From positions 3,645,001-3,709,000 of the forward strand of contig NC_015559.1 in NCBI RefSeq assembly GCF_000214215.1: 64,000 nt of DNA. Reading direction: 5' to 3'. A model generated the notes under the pieces. It searched no databases and had not been told where the DNA came from. It saw nothing but the letters and a program-made list of their open reading frames with translations. This DNA is from Marinomonas posidonica IVIA-Po-181 (GTDB lineage Bacteria > Pseudomonadota > Gammaproteobacteria > Pseudomonadales > Marinomonadaceae). Both the position numbers and the translations under genes were made by a program. Below, one piece after another: positions 38,854 through 55,688 of this stretch; the first letter of the stretch is position 1; each line of letters starts with the position of its first letter.

Positions 38854-40077
38854 TTACTTGATGATTTTAGCTACAACGCCCGCACCAACTGTACGACCAC
38901 CTTCACGGATCGCGAAACGTAGACCTTCGTCCATCGCGATTGGGTGAATTAGTTCAACAGTCATTTGGATGTTGTCACCAGGCATAACCATTTCAACACC
39001 TTCAGGTAGTGCACAAGCACCAGTTACGTCAGTTGTACGGAAGTAGAACTGTGGACGGTAACCTTTAAAGAAAGGAGTGTGACGACCACCTTCATCTTTG
39101 CCTAGTACGTATACTTCAGCTTCGAATTCAGTGTGAGGTGTGATAGAACCAGGCTTAGCCAATACTTGACCACGCTGCACATCTTCACGCTTAGTACCAC
39201 GTAGCAAGATACCACAGTTCTCACCAGCACGGCCTTCGTCAAGAAGTTTACGGAACATCTCAACACCAGTACAAGTTGTTTTAGTTGTATCAACGATACC
39301 AACAATCTCAACTTCTTCTTGTACTTTGATGATACCGCGCTCAACACGACCAGTTACAACAGTACCACGACCTTGGATAGAGAATACGTCCTCGATAGGC
39401 ATGATGAATGCACCGTCGATTGCACGCTCTGGCTCAGGAATGTACTCGTCTAGAGTTTCAACAAGCTTCTTAACAGCTGTTGTACCCATTTCGTTGTCGT
39501 CTTGACCATTCAATGCCATCAAAGCAGAACCTGGGATGATTGGAGTATCATCACCTGGGAAGTCGTACTCAGATAGAAGGTCACGCAATTCCATTTCAAC
39601 CAACTCTAGCATTTCAGCGTATTCTTCAGAATCCGCACCGCCACAGTCTTCAGCAAGTAGGTCAGCTTTGTTTAGGAAAACAACGATGTATGGTACACCA
39701 ACCTGACGAGAAAGAAGGATGTGTTCACGAGTCTGAGGCATAGGACCGTCAGTCGCACCACATACTAGGATCGCACCGTCCATTTGAGCAGCACCAGTGA
39801 TCATGTTTTTAACATAATCGGCGTGTCCTGGGCAGTCTACGTGTGCGTAGTGACGAACTGTAGAATCATACTCAACGTGAGAAGTTGAGATAGTGATACC
39901 ACGCTCACGCTCTTCAGGAGCGTTATCGATACCGTCGAAAGCAACGGCTTCACCGCCGAATACTTCTGCACATACGCGAGTTAGTGCTGCTGTTAGAGTC
40001 GTTTTACCGTGGTCAACGTGACCGATAGTACCAACGTTAACGTGTGGTTTATTACGTTCGAACTTTTCTTTTGCCAT
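38854..40077 (-). CDS. tuf: Elongation factor Tu
   Basis: 407 residues. GTP motifs [16 protein letters not shown] and NKAD are in domain I. It brings aminoacyl-tRNA to the ribosome. It is 13 residues longer than E. coli EF-Tu, mainly a short acidic insert after the NKAD motif ([10 protein letters not shown]) and small ones in domain II. It is the only tuf in this window. Confidence 0.99.
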   Translation of the reverse strand: MAKEKFERNKPHVNVGTIGHVDHGKTTLTAALTRVCAEVFGGEAVAFDGIDNAPEERERGITISTSHVEYDSTVRHYAHVDCPGHADYVKNMITGAAQMDGAILVCGATDGPMPQTREHILLSRQVGVPYIVVFLNKADLLAEDCGGADSEEYAEMLELVEMELRDLLSEYDFPGDDTPIIPGSALMALNGQDDNEMGTTAVKKLVETLDEYIPEPERAIDGAFIMPIEDVFSIQGRGTVVTGRVERGIIKVQEEVEIVGIVDTTKTTCTGVEMFRKLLDEGRAGENCGILLRGTKREDVQRGQVLAKPGSITPHTEFEAEVYVLGKDEGGRHTPFFKGYRPQFYFRTTDVTGACALPEGVEMVMPGDNIQMTVELIHPIAMDEGLRFAIREGGRTVGAGVVAKIIK

Positions 40078-40112
40078 GATACATACACCTTAAATATTAG
40101 TAAGTATGATGA

Positions 40113-42206
40113 TTAATCTTCATTTTTGATGATCGCGTCTGCCACACTAGCTGGTGCTTCAGCGTATTTCTCAAACTCCATTGCATAACTTGCACGCCCT
40201 TGCGACAAGCTACGCACGTCAGTTGCATATCCGAACATCTCCCCGAGAGGAACTTCAGCACGAATAATCTTCCCTGACGGGGAATCGTCCATCCCCTGAA
40301 CAATGCCACGACGACGATTCAGGTCACCCATCACATCACCCATGTATTCTTCAGGAGTTACAACTTCCACTTTCATCACAGGCTCAAGAACACAAGGATC
40401 AGCATCCACTGCGCCTTTTCTCAAACCTTGAGAAGCTGCAATTTTAAAGGCCATTTCATTAGAGTCAACATCATGGTATGAACCATCGAACAATACCACC
40501 TTCATACCCAATAATGGGTAACCAGCGACGACACCGTTCTTCATTTGCTCTGAAACACCCTTTTCTACTGCAGGGATGTATTCTTTAGGAATAACACCAC
40601 CAACAATCTCGTTGACGAACTCAAGTCCATCTTTGTCAGATGGAATCAACTTCATCACGACGTGACCGTATTGACCACGACCACCAGATTGACGCACAAA
40701 TTTGTGGTTAATCACCACTTCTTTGCGAATTTTTTCACGGTAAGACACTTGTGGTTTACCGATATTTGCATCCACCTTAAACTCTCGTTTCATACGATCC
40801 ACGAGAATATCAAGGTGCAGCTCGCCCATTCCGGAAATAATGGTTTGCCCTGTCTCTTCATGCGTTTCCACACGGAAAGATGGGTCTTCTTGAGCTAATT
40901 TTCCTAACGCCACAGCCATTTTTTCCTGATCGGCTTGAGACTTAGGCTCAACCGCAACAGAAATAACCGGCTCTGGAAACTCCATTCGCTCTAGAACAAC
41001 AACATCATTCATATCGCAAAGTGTATCTCCGGTAGTCACGTATTTCATACCGACCGCAGCCGCTATATCACCCGCCAATACCTCTTTGATCTCTTCGCGA
41101 TTATTCGCATGCATCTGTACCATTCGACCAATACGCTCGCGCTTCTGCTTAACAGAATTGTAAACCGCATCACCCGACTTTAATGTACCTGAATACACAC
41201 GAATAAACGTTAATGTCCCAACAAATGGGTCTGTCGCTATTTTAAAAGCCAAGGCTGAAAACGGTGCATCATCATTCGCTTCACGAGCAACGACAGTTTC
41301 ACCATCTTCAAGCGTGCCTTCAATCGCTTTTACTTCCAGCGGTGAAGGCATGTATTCAACAACGGCATCAAGCACCGCCTGAACACCTTTATTCTTAAAA
41401 GCAGAACCACAAGTCACTAACACCACTTCATTATTAAGGGTGCGCGCTCGTAGACCCGCTTTTACATCCTCAACGGACAAATCCCCTTCTTCAAGGTACT
41501 TATCCATCAATTCTTCATTTGCTTCTGCTGCGGCTTCCAACATCTGCTCACGCCATTCAGTAGCAACATCAACAAGATCAGCGGGAATATCTTCCAAACG
41601 GTAAGTCATCCCCTGATCTTCTTCATTCCACATGATGGCTTTCATCAGCACCAAATCCACCACGCCTTTGAAATCTTCTTCAGCGCCAATGTTAATTTGG
41701 ATTGGAACAGCATTAGCCCCCAAACGAGACTTTAATTGCTCAACAACAGAAAAATAATCCGCTCCCGTACGATCCATCTTATTGACGAATACCATACGAG
41801 GCACTTCATATTTATTTGCCTGACGCCAAACCGTCTCAGTTTGAGGCTGAACGCCAGAAGAACCACAAAGCACAACGACAGCACCATCTAACACACGTAA
41901 AGAACGCTCTACCTCAATGGTAAAATCTACGTGTCCAGGCGTATCAATAATATTGATACGGTGCTGATCAAACTGCTGACTCATCCCACTCCAGAAACAT
42001 GTTGTTGCTGCTGAAGTAATCGTAATACCACGCTCTTGTTCTTGCTCCATCCAATCCATCGTTGCTGCGCCATCATGCACCTCACCGATTTTATGGGATA
42101 GACCAGTATAGAAAAGAACGCGTTCAGTCGTCGTCGTTTTACCTGCATCAACGTGCGCACAGATACCGATATTTCGGTAGCGGTTGATAGGGGTTTTACG
42201 TGCCAC
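40113..42206 (-). CDS. fusA: Elongation factor G
   Basis: 697 residues. GTPase motifs [21 protein letters not shown] and NKMDRTGA are at the N terminus; five-domain layout. It drives translocation. Together with rpsL, rpsG and tuf it forms the classic str operon. Confidence 0.99.
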   Translation of the reverse strand: MARKTPINRYRNIGICAHVDAGKTTTTERVLFYTGLSHKIGEVHDGAATMDWMEQEQERGITITSAATTCFWSGMSQQFDQHRINIIDTPGHVDFTIEVERSLRVLDGAVVVLCGSSGVQPQTETVWRQANKYEVPRMVFVNKMDRTGADYFSVVEQLKSRLGANAVPIQINIGAEEDFKGVVDLVLMKAIMWNEEDQGMTYRLEDIPADLVDVATEWREQMLEAAAEANEELMDKYLEEGDLSVEDVKAGLRARTLNNEVVLVTCGSAFKNKGVQAVLDAVVEYMPSPLEVKAIEGTLEDGETVVAREANDDAPFSALAFKIATDPFVGTLTFIRVYSGTLKSGDAVYNSVKQKRERIGRMVQMHANNREEIKEVLAGDIAAAVGMKYVTTGDTLCDMNDVVVLERMEFPEPVISVAVEPKSQADQEKMAVALGKLAQEDPSFRVETHEETGQTIISGMGELHLDILVDRMKREFKVDANIGKPQVSYREKIRKEVVINHKFVRQSGGRGQYGHVVMKLIPSDKDGLEFVNEIVGGVIPKEYIPAVEKGVSEQMKNGVVAGYPLLGMKVVLFDGSYHDVDSNEMAFKIAASQGLRKGAVDADPCVLEPVMKVEVVTPEEYMGDVMGDLNRRRGIVQGMDDSPSGKIIRAEVPLGEMFGYATDVRSLSQGRASYAMEFEKYAEAPASVADAIIKNED

Positions 42207-42227
42207 TGTGTATGCTTCTCCGGACGA

Positions 42228-42701
42228 TTAGAAACGGTAGTGAGAGAATGCTTTGTTCGCTTCTGCCATACGGTGAACGTCTTCACGTTTCTTAACAGCA
42301 GAACCTTTGTTCTCAGCAGCATCTAGGATCTCGCCTGCTAGACGTAGAGCCATTGATTTTTCACCGCGCTTACGAGAAGACTCAACCAACCAACGCATAG
42401 ACAATGCTGCACGACGAGCTGGACGTACCTCTACAGGTACTTGGTAGGTAGCACCACCAACACGGCGAGATTTAACCTCAACCATTGGTTGGATAGACTC
42501 TAACGCTTTTTCGAAGATAGCCATTGGCTCTTCAGTTTTAGCGCGTTCTGCTACAGTATTTAGGGCACTGTATACAATGTGCTCTGCAACAGATTTCTTG
42601 CCACTAACCATTACGTGGTTAATGAATTTTGCAAGCAACTGACTTCCATGCTTAGGATCTGGAAGTACTTCACGCTTAGCGACGACGCGTCTTCTAGGCA
42701 T
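42228..42701 (-). CDS. rpsG: Ribosomal protein S7
   Basis: 157 residues, starts [18 protein letters not shown]7 starts assembly of the 30S head and is the likely repressor of the str operon. Confidence 0.99.
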   Translation of the reverse strand: MPRRRVVAKREVLPDPKHGSQLLAKFINHVMVSGKKSVAEHIVYSALNTVAERAKTEEPMAIFEKALESIQPMVEVKSRRVGGATYQVPVEVRPARRAALSMRWLVESSRKRGEKSMALRLAGEILDAAENKGSAVKKREDVHRMAEANKAFSHYRF

Positions 42702-42799
42702 TTTTATATCCTCTTCAGGTTAGCCCGAGACAATAGGATTACTGCTCGGCCTTACTGTATTAAAAAATTATTTCTAAACGATGAACTAAGTAATGAAAC
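42702..42799 (-). promoter_or_regulatory. rpsL-rpsG spacer, probable S7 translational operator
   Basis: 98 bases, like the 96-base spacer of E. coli where S7 binds. The minus strand forms GCCGAG...CTCGGGC across a 15-base loop. The role is inferred from place and size. Confidence 0.5.
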
Positions 42800-43258
<459 letters not shown>

Positions 43259-43259
<1 letters not shown>

Positions 43260-43290
43260 TAGGGAGGCGACTAAAAAATCGCCTCCCTAT
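43259..43290 (-). terminator. Hairpin after rpoC, likely terminator
   Basis: A 12-bp perfect stem (ATAGGGAGGCGA / TCGCCTCCCTAT) with an 8-base loop. The T-run of the minus strand is in the loop, not after the stem, so termination may be weak and some rpoBC message could run into the str operon. Confidence 0.6.
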
Positions 43291-43307
43291 CGATTTAAAG
43301 CAAAGAA

Positions 43308-47525
<4,218 letters not shown>

Positions 47526-47574
47526 TCATAAGGCTGGGGAATAACTTCCCCAGCAGGTCAAATGTGATTCGTGC

Positions 47575-50500
47575 TTATTCGTTTTCCAACTCGATGTCGA
47601 TACCAAGAGAACGGATCTCTTTCACCAACACGTTGAAGGACTCAGGCATGCCTGGTTCCATGCGGTGATCGCCATCTACGATGTTCTTATACATCTTAGT
47701 ACGACCATTCACATCATCCGACTTAACCGTCAACATTTCTTGTAGCGTGTATGCCGCACCGTATGCTTCTAGTGCCCATACCTCCATCTCACCGAAACGC
47801 TGACCACCGAACTGCGCTTTACCACCCAGCGGCTGCTGAGTAACCAAGCTGTAAGAACCAGTAGAACGCGCGTGCATCTTGTCATCAACCAAGTGGTTCA
47901 ATTTCAACATGTACATGTAACCAACCGTAACAGGACGCTCGAAGGCATCACCAGTACGACCGTTGTACAAGGTAACCTGACCACTTTCATTCAAGCCAGC
48001 TAGACGCAACATACGTTTAATTTCTGCCTCTTTCGCACCATCAAAGGCACCAGACGCCATTGGAACACCACCTTTAAGGTTGGCTGCCAAGGTTAGAATT
48101 TCTTCGTCTGTAAAGCTGTCCAGATCTTCCGTACGTGCACATTGCAAGTCACCTTCATAGCCATTGTAGATTTCATTTAGGAATCCACGTAACTCAGTCA
48201 CTGCTTCTGCTTTTTCACGCTCTGCCGCAAGCATTTCATTGATCTTGCGACCCAAACCTTTCGACGCCGCACCCAAGTGAGTCTCAAGAACCTGACCAAC
48301 GTTCATACGCGAAGGAACACCTAACGGGTTCAACACGATGTCCACAGGATCACCGTTCTCATCGTATGGCATGTCTTCTACCGGCATGATTTTAGAGATT
48401 ACACCCTTGTTACCATGACGGCCGGCCATTTTATCACCAGGCTGAATACGACGTTTAATTGCCACATAAACTTTCACGATCTTAAGAACGCCAGGCGCTA
48501 AATCATCACCTGTTTGTAGTTTACGTTTCTTGTCTTCAAATTTCGCATCAAGCTCTTTACGACGCTCGATCAAAGCCGCTTGCGCTTTTTCAAGCTGCTC
48601 GCTTGCTTCTTCGTTTGCCACACGAATCTTAAACCACTCTGGGTGATCTAAATTCGCTAGGTAATCCTCAGTGATCACTGCATTACGCGCTAATCCTGGA
48701 CCACCTTCAGCTTGCTGACCCACTAGGGCTTCAGCCAAACGTTCGAATGTCGCTTTCTCAACAATACGGAATTCTTCGTTCAAGTCTTTACGAACTTGAT
48801 CCAACTGAGATTTCTCAATGGACTTAGCACGCTCATCTTTCTCGATACCATCACGAGTGAAGACTTGTACGTCGATTACAGTACCGCGAGTACCTGTTTT
48901 AACACGCTGAGACGTATCTTTAACGTCCGAAGCTTTTTCACCGAAGATGGCACGCAATAGCTTCTCTTCTGGCGTCAGCTGAGTTTCACCTTTCGGTGTC
49001 ACTTTACCAACCAGAATATCGCCTGGCTCAACTTCCGCACCGATGTAAACCACACCAGAAGTATCAAGTTTCGATAGCGCACCTTCACCAACATTCGGAA
49101 TGTCGGCTGTAATCTCTTCAGGCCCAAGCTTAGTATCACGAGCCACACACGTCAGTTCCTGAATGTGGATGGAAGTAAAACGATCTTCCTCAACCACACG
49201 CTCAGAAACCAAGATGGAATCCTCGAAGTTAAAACCGTTCCAAGGCATGAAAGCGATACGCATGTTTTGACCAAGAGCCAAATCACCCATATCAACAGAA
49301 GGACCGTCCGCCATAATATCGCCAGACGCTACTTTTTCACCCTTCATTACCAAAGTACGCTGATTAATACAGGTATTTTGGTTTGAACGAACGTATTTCG
49401 TTAAGCTGTAGATATCCACACCCGCTTCACCAGCTACCGTTTCTTCCGAGTTAACTCGAACAACGATACGACTAGCATCAACAGATTCAATCTCACCACC
49501 ACGACGTGCAACGATACAAACGCCAGAATCTTTCGCGACGTTTTTCTCCATACCTGTACCGACTACTGGCTTATCTGCCTTAAGTGTTGGTACGGCTTGA
49601 CGTTGCATGTTCGATCCCATCAAGGCACGGTTGGCATCATCGTGCTCAAGGAATGGAATCAAAGACGCCGCAACAGATACAACCTGGCGTGGCGATACGT
49701 CCATCAAGTTTACTTTTTCTTTTGGAATCAAAGTGGTTTCGTGCATATGACGAACCTGAACCAACTCATCAACCAAACGGCCTTCTTCATCTACATTTGC
49801 AGACGCTTGGGCAATAACGTATTTCGCTTCATCAATCGCTGAAACGTAAACCGTTTCATCAGTGATCTTGCCATCAATTACTTTACGGTAAGGCGTCTCT
49901 AGGAAACCATAGCTGTTAGTGCGAGCATAGGTAGACAAAGAGTTGATCAAACCGATGTTTGGACCTTCCGGAGTTTCGATAGGACAAACACGACCGTAGT
50001 GAGTAGCGTGTACGTCACGTACCTCAAAACCAGCACGCTCACGTGTCAAACCACCAGGCCCCAATGCCGAAACACGACGCTTGTGCGTGACTTCAGAAAG
50101 CGGGTTGTTTTGGTCCATGAACTGTGACAATTGGCTAGAACCGAAGAACTCTTTGATTGCCGCCGCAACTGGCTTAGCATTCAACAAGTCTTGTGGCATT
50201 AGGCCATCAGCTTCTGCCATTGACAGACGCTCTTTAACGGCACGCTCAACACGCACCAAACCAACACGGAATTGGTTTTCTGCCATTTCACCAACAGAAC
50301 GAACACGACGGTTACCAAGGTGATCGATATCATCAACCATGCCGTTACCATTACGGATATCCAGCAAGGTTTTTAGAACAGCAACGATGTCTTCGTTATC
50401 TAGGACACCAGAACCTGTATCTTCATCACGACCAAGACGACGGTTGAATTTCATACGACCAACAGAAGAAAGGTCATAACGATCTTCAGAGAAGAACAAA

Positions 50501-51675
50501 CCTTGGAATAGACCTTCAGCAGATTCTTTGGTTGGTGGCTCGCCTGGACGCATCATGCGATAGATCTCAACCAACGCCTCTAACTGATTGCTAGTCGGAT
50601 CAATGCGTAATGTATCGGAAATGAATGGACCATTATCCAAGTCATTTGTATACAGGGTTTCCACTTCAGTGATGCCTGAAGAAACCAAAGCCTCTAGAAG
50701 ATCAACAGACAACTCAGTATTGGCTTCTGCGATTAATTCACCTGTTGATGGGTGAACTAGGTTCTTAGCCGTTACTTTACCAAGCATGTATTCAAGTGGC
50801 ACAGAAAGACGGTCTAAACCCGCTTTCTCAAGAATACGAATGTGCTTAGCCGTAATACGACGACCTTCTTCAACAATCACTTCGCCATTGCCGTCTGCAA
50901 TATCAAACAATGCCGTATCACCACGAAGGCGATTCGCAATCAACTCCATCTCAAAACCATCACGATTCAAGTAGAAGCGTGTTGTTTCGAAGAAAGTATC
51001 TAAGATTTGCTCTGTACCGCAACCTAATGCACGCAACAAGATGGTTGCAGGCAATTTACGACGACGGTCAATACGAACAAAGACGCAATCTTTTGGATCA
51101 AACTCGAAATCCAACCATGAACCACGGTATGGAATGACACGAGCTGAATGTAACAATTTACCTGAAGAGTGTGTTTTACCACGATCGTGATCGAAGAACA
51201 CACCAGGAGAACGATGCAATTGAGAGACAATTACACGCTCAGTTCCGTTGATAACAAAAGTACCATTGTCTGTCATGAGCGGAATTTCGCCCATGTAAAC
51301 TTCTTGCTCGCGGATGTCTTTGATGGCCTTGTTAGAGGACTCTTTATCATAAATGATGAGTCGAACTCGAACTCGCAAAGGTGCCGCGTAGGTAACACCA
51401 CGCAATTGACACTCTTTAACATCAAATACTGGCTTGCCTAAACGGTAATCGACGTATTCTAGCGCCGCATTGCCGGAAAAACTGACCATTGGAAAGACAG
51501 ATTTAAAGGCCCCATGCAGACCTAATTCCCCACGCTCTGCAATCGCTTTACCTTCTTGCAGAAAGTTGCGATAGGATTCAAGCTGAATTGCCAGCAAGTA
51601 TGGCACATCCAAAACGGGCGGCAGTTTACCGAAATCCTTACGGATACGTTTTTTCTCAGTGTATGAGTAAGCCAT
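47575..51675 (-). CDS. rpoB: RNA polymerase beta subunit
   Basis: 1366 residues from [16 protein letters not shown] at 51675; eight extra codons upstream are left out because this start matches the family. The rifampicin pocket ([20 protein letters not shown]) is wild-type. Slightly longer than E. coli (1342). Co-transcribed with rpoC. Confidence 0.99.
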   Translation of the reverse strand: MAYSYTEKKRIRKDFGKLPPVLDVPYLLAIQLESYRNFLQEGKAIAERGELGLHGAFKSVFPMVSFSGNAALEYVDYRLGKPVFDVKECQLRGVTYAAPLRVRVRLIIYDKESSNKAIKDIREQEVYMGEIPLMTDNGTFVINGTERVIVSQLHRSPGVFFDHDRGKTHSSGKLLHSARVIPYRGSWLDFEFDPKDCVFVRIDRRRKLPATILLRALGCGTEQILDTFFETTRFYLNRDGFEMELIANRLRGDTALFDIADGNGEVIVEEGRRITAKHIRILEKAGLDRLSVPLEYMLGKVTAKNLVHPSTGELIAEANTELSVDLLEALVSSGITEVETLYTNDLDNGPFISDTLRIDPTSNQLEALVEIYRMMRPGEPPTKESAEGLFQGLFFSEDRYDLSSVGRMKFNRRLGRDEDTGSGVLDNEDIVAVLKTLLDIRNGNGMVDDIDHLGNRRVRSVGEMAENQFRVGLVRVERAVKERLSMAEADGLMPQDLLNAKPVAAAIKEFFGSSQLSQFMDQNNPLSEVTHKRRVSALGPGGLTRERAGFEVRDVHATHYGRVCPIETPEGPNIGLINSLSTYARTNSYGFLETPYRKVIDGKITDETVYVSAIDEAKYVIAQASANVDEEGRLVDELVQVRHMHETTLIPKEKVNLMDVSPRQVVSVAASLIPFLEHDDANRALMGSNMQRQAVPTLKADKPVVGTGMEKNVAKDSGVCIVARRGGEIESVDASRIVVRVNSEETVAGEAGVDIYSLTKYVRSNQNTCINQRTLVMKGEKVASGDIMADGPSVDMGDLALGQNMRIAFMPWNGFNFEDSILVSERVVEEDRFTSIHIQELTCVARDTKLGPEEITADIPNVGEGALSKLDTSGVVYIGAEVEPGDILVGKVTPKGETQLTPEEKLLRAIFGEKASDVKDTSQRVKTGTRGTVIDVQVFTRDGIEKDERAKSIEKSQLDQVRKDLNEEFRIVEKATFERLAEALVGQQAEGGPGLARNAVITEDYLANLDHPEWFKIRVANEEASEQLEKAQAALIERRKELDAKFEDKKRKLQTGDDLAPGVLKIVKVYVAIKRRIQPGDKMAGRHGNKGVISKIMPVEDMPYDENGDPVDIVLNPLGVPSRMNVGQVLETHLGAASKGLGRKINEMLAAEREKAEAVTELRGFLNEIYNGYEGDLQCARTEDLDSFTDEEILTLAANLKGGVPMASGAFDGAKEAEIKRMLRLAGLNESGQVTLYNGRTGDAFERPVTVGYMYMLKLNHLVDDKMHARSTGSYSLVTQQPLGGKAQFGGQRFGEMEVWALEAYGAAYTLQEMLTVKSDDVNGRTKMYKNIVDGDHRMEPGMPESFNVLVKEIRSLGIDIELENE

Positions 51676-51733
51676 CAGCATTCCCCAGCTTGTGCACATT
51701 GACGCAAAAGGCCCAAATCAGGCCTTACCATTG

Positions 51734-51755
51734 AATGAGAGAAAACTCTCTCATT
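51734..51755 (-). other. Hairpin in the rplL-rpoB spacer
   Basis: AATGAGAGA and TCTCTCATT form a 9-bp stem around four bases. In E. coli this spacer holds an RNase III processing site; that role here is inferred. Confidence 0.45.
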
Positions 51756-51795
51756 TTAAAAAATTCTTTTCAGTTTATTTGAGTTTCTGAAACCC

Positions 51796-51826
51796 AAAAA
51801 GGCCGGTGACAATAAAGTCACCAGCC
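51796..51826 (-). terminator. Attenuator between rplL and rpoB
   Basis: On the minus strand GGCTGGTGAC and GTCACCGGCC pair across TTTATT and are followed by TTTTT. A leaky terminator at this place lets only part of the transcription reach rpoBC in E. coli. Confidence 0.8.
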
Positions 51827-51865
51827 ATTTCGACTAGCGGTCGAAATCTGGAAATGCAAGTATCA

Positions 51866-52237
51866 TTACTTGATTTCGACAGATGCACCAGCTTCTTCAA
51901 GAGCCGCTTTAAGTGCATCAGCGTCTTCTTTAGAAACGCCTTCTTTAACAGTCGCTGGAGCGCCGTCAACCATGCCTTTAGCTTCTTTCAAGCCAAGACC
52001 AGTTGCTGCACGAACAGCTTTGATTACGTTAACTTTCTTATCGCCTGCAGCAGTAAGAACAACGTCAAATTCAGTTTGAGCTTCAGCAGAAGCACCCGCT
52101 TCAGCAGCTGGGCCAGCAGCAACAGCAGCTGCCGCAGTTACACCGAATTTTTCTTCCATTGCTTCAATCAGTTCAACAACGTCCATTACAGACATTTCTG
52201 CTACTGCATTGATGATATCTTCTTTAGTTAGAGCCAT
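51866..52237 (-). CDS. rplL: Ribosomal protein L7/L12
   Basis: 123 residues: N-terminal dimer domain, Ala-rich hinge, and C-terminal domain with [20 protein letters not shown] that recruits translation factors. Confidence 0.99.
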   Translation of the reverse strand: MALTKEDIINAVAEMSVMDVVELIEAMEEKFGVTAAAAVAAGPAAEAGASAEAQTEFDVVLTAAGDKKVNVIKAVRAATGLGLKEAKGMVDGAPATVKEGVSKEDADALKAALEEAGASVEIK

Positions 52238-52319
52238 GACTCAGATTCCTAGCATTCTTTATAATCACCCGTAGGTGATAAAACAAAATATTTATCAAGA
52301 AGGGATACGGTAAATCGTA

Positions 52320-52820
52320 TTAAGCCGCTTCTTGCTCTTTTTGATCGCGTACTGCTGCAAGAGTACGTACAAACTTGCTGGTTGCGCCCTGCATAACACT
52401 CATCAGTTTCGCAATCGCTTCGTCGTATGTAGGCAATGATGCCAAACGATCAATGTCGCCTGCTGCGATCAACTCACCGTTGAACGCTAATGCTTTCACT
52501 TCAAACTTGTCGTTTTGTTTCGCGAAAGATTTCAACAAACGAGCCGCCGCACCTGGGTGTTCGTTTGAGAAAGCAATCAACGTTGGACCAACAAAGCTCT
52601 CAGTTAAGCACTCGAAGTCAGTACCTTCAACTGCACGGCGAGCCAAAGTGTTACGTACGACACGTACGAATACACCTGCTTCACGCGCTTCTTTACGAAG
52701 TGCAGTCATGCTGCTCACGGTAACACCGCGAGAATCAGCAACAACCGCAGACAACGCAGTTTTAGCTACTTCACTAACTTCGGCGACAATGGCTTTTTTG
52801 TCTTCTAGACCTAATGCCAC
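52320..52820 (-). CDS. rplJ: Ribosomal protein L10
   Basis: 166 residues; binds 23S rRNA and carries the L7/L12 dimers on its C-terminal helix. It represses rplJL translation through the upstream leader in E. coli. Confidence 0.98.
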   Translation of the reverse strand: MALGLEDKKAIVAEVSEVAKTALSAVVADSRGVTVSSMTALRKEAREAGVFVRVVRNTLARRAVEGTDFECLTESFVGPTLIAFSNEHPGAAARLLKSFAKQNDKFEVKALAFNGELIAAGDIDRLASLPTYDEAIAKLMSVMQGATSKFVRTLAAVRDQKEQEAA

Positions 52821-53048
52821 TGGTTTTCTCCTGGATTAGCAGGGAACAAGTTCCCCTATTTTTACCAACTCTCCGATAAATCGAAGTACTTGCTGGTGAG
52901 TTAGATCCAGTATATCTGAATCGGGCCACACCATCTGCGCAGGACAAATATTTTTCAACATTTGATTAAACGTTTCGTTCCTGCGGTCTTTGACGGCCTG
53001 CTCAGTAAACGAATACTAGGCAGACCCCAAAGCGCATGATCTAGAAGC
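52821..53048 (-). promoter_or_regulatory. L10 leader region
   Basis: 228 non-coding bases between rplA and rplJ. The size and place match the L10(L12)4-binding mRNA leader. Short stems such as CGTT...AACG and CCGCAGG-type pairs are visible on the minus strand, but the kink-turn could not be set with certainty. Confidence 0.5.
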
Positions 53049-53750
53049 TTACTTAGCTGAGCTAAGCGCACCTAAATCAATTTGTAAACCTGGCCCCATT
53101 GTAGAAGACAAGGTTACTTTTTTCAGGTAAACACCTTTAGCAGACGCAGGTTTAGCACGACGTAAGTCAGCCAATAGCGCCTCTAAATTACCCTTGATAG
53201 CATCCGCTGCGAACTCGATAGAGCCAACGCCAGTGTGGATGATACCATTTTTATCAGTACGGTAACGAGCTTGACCCGCTTTAGCGTTCTTAACCGCTGT
53301 CGCAACATCAGGTGTTACTGTGCCAACTTTTGGGTTAGGCATTAGACCACGAGGACCAAGAACCTGACCCAGTTGACCAACGATGCGCATTGCGTCTGGA
53401 GAAGCAATAACCACATCAAAATCCAAGTTGCCAGCTTTAACTTGCTCAGCCAAATCTTCAAAACCTACAACGTCAGCACCCGCTTCTTTTGCAGCTTCAG
53501 CATTTGCACCTTGAGCAAATACAGCAACACGTACATCTTTACCTGCACCGTGTGGCAATACAGTCGAACCACGAACAACCTGATCAGATTTACGTGGGTC
53601 AACACCTAGATTGATAGAGACATCAACTGACTCTTTAAATTTCACAGTAGAAAGCTCAGACAAAAGAGCAACAGCTTCTTCTACAGAGTACAACTTAGTT
53701 GCTTCTACTTTTTCTGCGATCAAGCGAGCGCGTTTAGTTAGCTTAGCCAT
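53049..53750 (-). CDS. rplA: Ribosomal protein L1
   Basis: 233 residues, forms the L1 stalk. [18 protein letters not shown] is the signature. The start overlaps the rplK stop by one base. Confidence 0.99.
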   Translation of the reverse strand: MAKLTKRARLIAEKVEATKLYSVEEAVALLSELSTVKFKESVDVSINLGVDPRKSDQVVRGSTVLPHGAGKDVRVAVFAQGANAEAAKEAGADVVGFEDLAEQVKAGNLDFDVVIASPDAMRIVGQLGQVLGPRGLMPNPKVGTVTPDVATAVKNAKAGQARYRTDKNGIIHTGVGSIEFAADAIKGNLEALLADLRRAKPASAKGVYLKKVTLSSTMGPGLQIDLGALSSAK

Positions 53751-54184
53751 TAGTTCACACCCTCAACGTCTAGACCCATAGCGCGCGCACTACCAGCAAT
53801 AGTACGAACTGCTGCATCCATATCAGAAGCAGTCAAATCTTCCTGCTTAGCATTAACAATCTCTTCTAGTTGAGCACGAGTAACCGTACCAACTTTTTGA
53901 GTGTTTGGACGTGGAGAGCCGCTCTTGATGCCAGCCGCTTTCTTAAGAAGCACTGCAGCAGGAGTCGATTTCGTTTCAAATGTGAAACTACGGTCATTGT
54001 AAACAGTGATGATTACAGGTGTTGGAAGGCCTGGCTCAACGCTTTGAGTTTTTGCGTTGAATGCTTTACAGAATTCCATGATGTTCACACCGTGCTGACC
54101 CAATGCAGGACCAACTGGTGGACTTGGGTTCGCTTGACCCGCTTTAACTTGTAGCTTGATATAAGCTTCGACTTTCTTAGCCAT
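53750..54184 (-). CDS. rplK: Ribosomal protein L11
   Basis: 144 residues from [12 protein letters not shown] at 54184; seven extra upstream codons are left out. The proline-rich [15 protein letters not shown] loop binds the GTPase centre. Confidence 0.98.
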   Translation of the reverse strand: MAKKVEAYIKLQVKAGQANPSPPVGPALGQHGVNIMEFCKAFNAKTQSVEPGLPTPVIITVYNDRSFTFETKSTPAAVLLKKAAGIKSGSPRPNTQKVGTVTRAQLEEIVNAKQEDLTASDMDAAVRTIAGSARAMGLDVEGVN

Positions 54185-54231
54185 TTTAAACTCCAGATGG
54201 GTCACAGCCCGAAGGCTACCCGTTTATAGAA

Positions 54232-54765
54232 TCAGGCCTTTTCAACCTGACTAAATTCCAAATCAACCGGCGTAGAGCGCCCAAAAATAAGCACCGCCAC
54301 CTTGATTCGACTTTTATCGTAATCCACCTCTTCGACAACGCCGTTAAAGTCAGCAAATGGACCTTCGTTAACACGAACCACTTCACCCACTTCAAACAAG
54401 GTTTTCGGACGAGGCTTATCAACACCATCGTTAACACGTTGCAGAATTGCATCCGCTTCACGATCAGTGATTGGTGATGGTTTATCTGCCGTTCCGCCAA
54501 TAAAGCCTAATACGCGAGACGTACCTTTCACCAAATGCCAAGAGTCGTCATTCATATCCATTTGTACTAAAACGTACCCTGGATAGAACTTTCTTTCGCT
54601 CTTGCGCTTTTTGCCATCTCGAATCTCAACCACTTCTTCGGTTGGAACCAAGATATCACCAAAATTTTCTTCCTGCCCCATAACCTGCACTCGCTCTAAT
54701 AGCGAACGCATTACGTGCTTTTCGTACCCTGAGTACGCCTGTACTACATACCATCGTTTGGTCAC
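54232..54765 (-). CDS. nusG: Transcription factor NusG
   Basis: 177 residues. The NGN domain ([12 protein letters not shown]) binds RNA polymerase and the KOW domain ([16 protein letters not shown]) binds Rho or S10. Confidence 0.99.
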   Translation of the reverse strand: MTKRWYVVQAYSGYEKHVMRSLLERVQVMGQEENFGDILVPTEEVVEIRDGKKRKSERKFYPGYVLVQMDMNDDSWHLVKGTSRVLGFIGGTADKPSPITDREADAILQRVNDGVDKPRPKTLFEVGEVVRVNEGPFADFNGVVEEVDYDKSRIKVAVLIFGRSTPVDLEFSQVEKA

Positions 54766-54774
54766 GAGTAACTC

Positions 54775-55143
54775 CTAACTAATTACCGAGGACACAATCC
54801 AACTAAGGAGCGAGTCCACTCCCCATAGCACGAGGGACATAAAAACAACCACCGCCAATACTATCAAGGTCGTTTGAACTGTCTCTTGTCTAGTTGGCCA
54901 CACTACCCTACGAATTTCAGTCTTAGCTTCTTTCGCCAAAGTGAAAAAAGCCTTACCTTTCGCAGTCTGAAGCGCGACAAAACCAGCAACAACAGCCAAC
55001 ACCAAAATAGCAATTAAGCGATACAATAGTGATTCGGTCGCATAATAATTATTTCCAATTACGCCAACCGCAACCAACAAAACAACAATCGCCCACTTAA
55101 ACACGTCTCCGCGAGACGCTTGAGCTTCAGCACTCGAACTCAT
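54775..55143 (-). CDS. secE: Protein translocase subunit SecE
   Basis: 122 residues with three membrane helices (about 15-35, 40-58, 92-115) and the conserved amphipathic segment EIRRVVWPTRQET. Partner of SecY. Confidence 0.97.
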   Translation of the reverse strand: MSSSAEAQASRGDVFKWAIVVLLVAVGVIGNNYYATESLLYRLIAILVLAVVAGFVALQTAKGKAFFTLAKEAKTEIRRVVWPTRQETVQTTLIVLAVVVFMSLVLWGVDSLLSWIVSSVIS

Positions 55144-55183
55144 ACTTTAGGTGATCCCTAACTAAGAAATAGGATACGATTAA

Positions 55184-55259
55184 TGGCAGGCCAAGAGGGA
55201 CTCGAACCCCCAACAGCCGGTTTTGGAAACCGGTGCTCTACCAATTGAACTATTGGCCT
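55184..55259 (-). tRNA. tRNA-Trp (CCA)
   Basis: Full cloverleaf on the minus strand; acceptor AGGCCAA/TTGGCCT, anticodon loop TTTCCAAA, encoded CCA end. It has its own promoter (55279-55307) and lies 40 bases before secE. Confidence 0.97.
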
Positions 55260-55278
55260 ACATTCGTATGGGCGGAGG

Positions 55279-55307
55279 ATGATACCTAAACATGCTTGAT
55301 TAAGCAA
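55279..55307 (-). promoter_or_regulatory. Promoter of tRNA-Trp and the secE-nusG operon
   Basis: On the minus strand TTGCTT, 17 bases, TATCAT, followed by a G/C-rich discriminator (CCTCCGCCC) as in growth-rate-controlled promoters. Confidence 0.7.
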
Positions 55308-55333
55308 GGGTATCTGCCCAAAAAACAGACAAT

Positions 55334-55354
55334 AAAAAAGGCGGTTAAACCACC
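55334..55354 (-). terminator. Terminator after tRNA-Thr
   Basis: On the minus strand GGTGG-TTTAA-CCGCC is followed by TTTTTT. It closes the Tyr-Gly-Thr tRNA unit before the tRNA-Trp promoter. Confidence 0.8.
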
Positions 55355-55374
55355 CATCTTTTGCGAAGAAGAAC

Positions 55375-55450
55375 TGGAGCTCATGAGCAGACTTGAACTG
55401 CCGACCTCACCCTTACCAAGGGTGTGCTCTACCAACTGAGCTACATGAGC
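55375..55450 (-). tRNA. tRNA-Thr (GGT)
   Basis: Acceptor GCTCATG/CATGAGC, anticodon loop TTGGTAA, encoded CCA end. Confidence 0.97.
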
Positions 55451-55452
55451 AT

Positions 55453-55527
55453 TGGAGCGGGTAGCGGGAATCGAACCCGCCTCTTCAGCTTGGAAGGCTG
55501 AGGTAATAGCCACTATACCATACCCGC
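55453..55527 (-). tRNA. tRNA-Gly (TCC)
   Basis: Acceptor GCGGGTA/TACCCGC, anticodon loop CTTCCAA, encoded CCA end. Two bases separate it from tRNA-Thr. Confidence 0.97.
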
Positions 55528-55530
55528 AAA

Positions 55531-55616
<86 letters not shown>

Positions 55617-55657
55617 TTACTCAGTGCTATAACGCAACACCCCAAAAGGTGGGAGCC

Positions 55658-55685
55658 ATTATATGAATCACTTTGCTAATTGCAA
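55658..55685 (-). promoter_or_regulatory. Promoter of the tRNA-Tyr-Gly-Thr unit
   Basis: On the minus strand TTGCAA, 16 bases, TATAAT, with GGCTCCC directly after it, a G/C-rich discriminator typical of stable-RNA promoters. Confidence 0.75.
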
Positions 55686-55688
55686 GCA

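Noticed and set aside
51676-51699. Eight-residue extension of rpoB
   Set aside because: The family start [13 protein letters not shown] matches the internal ATG.
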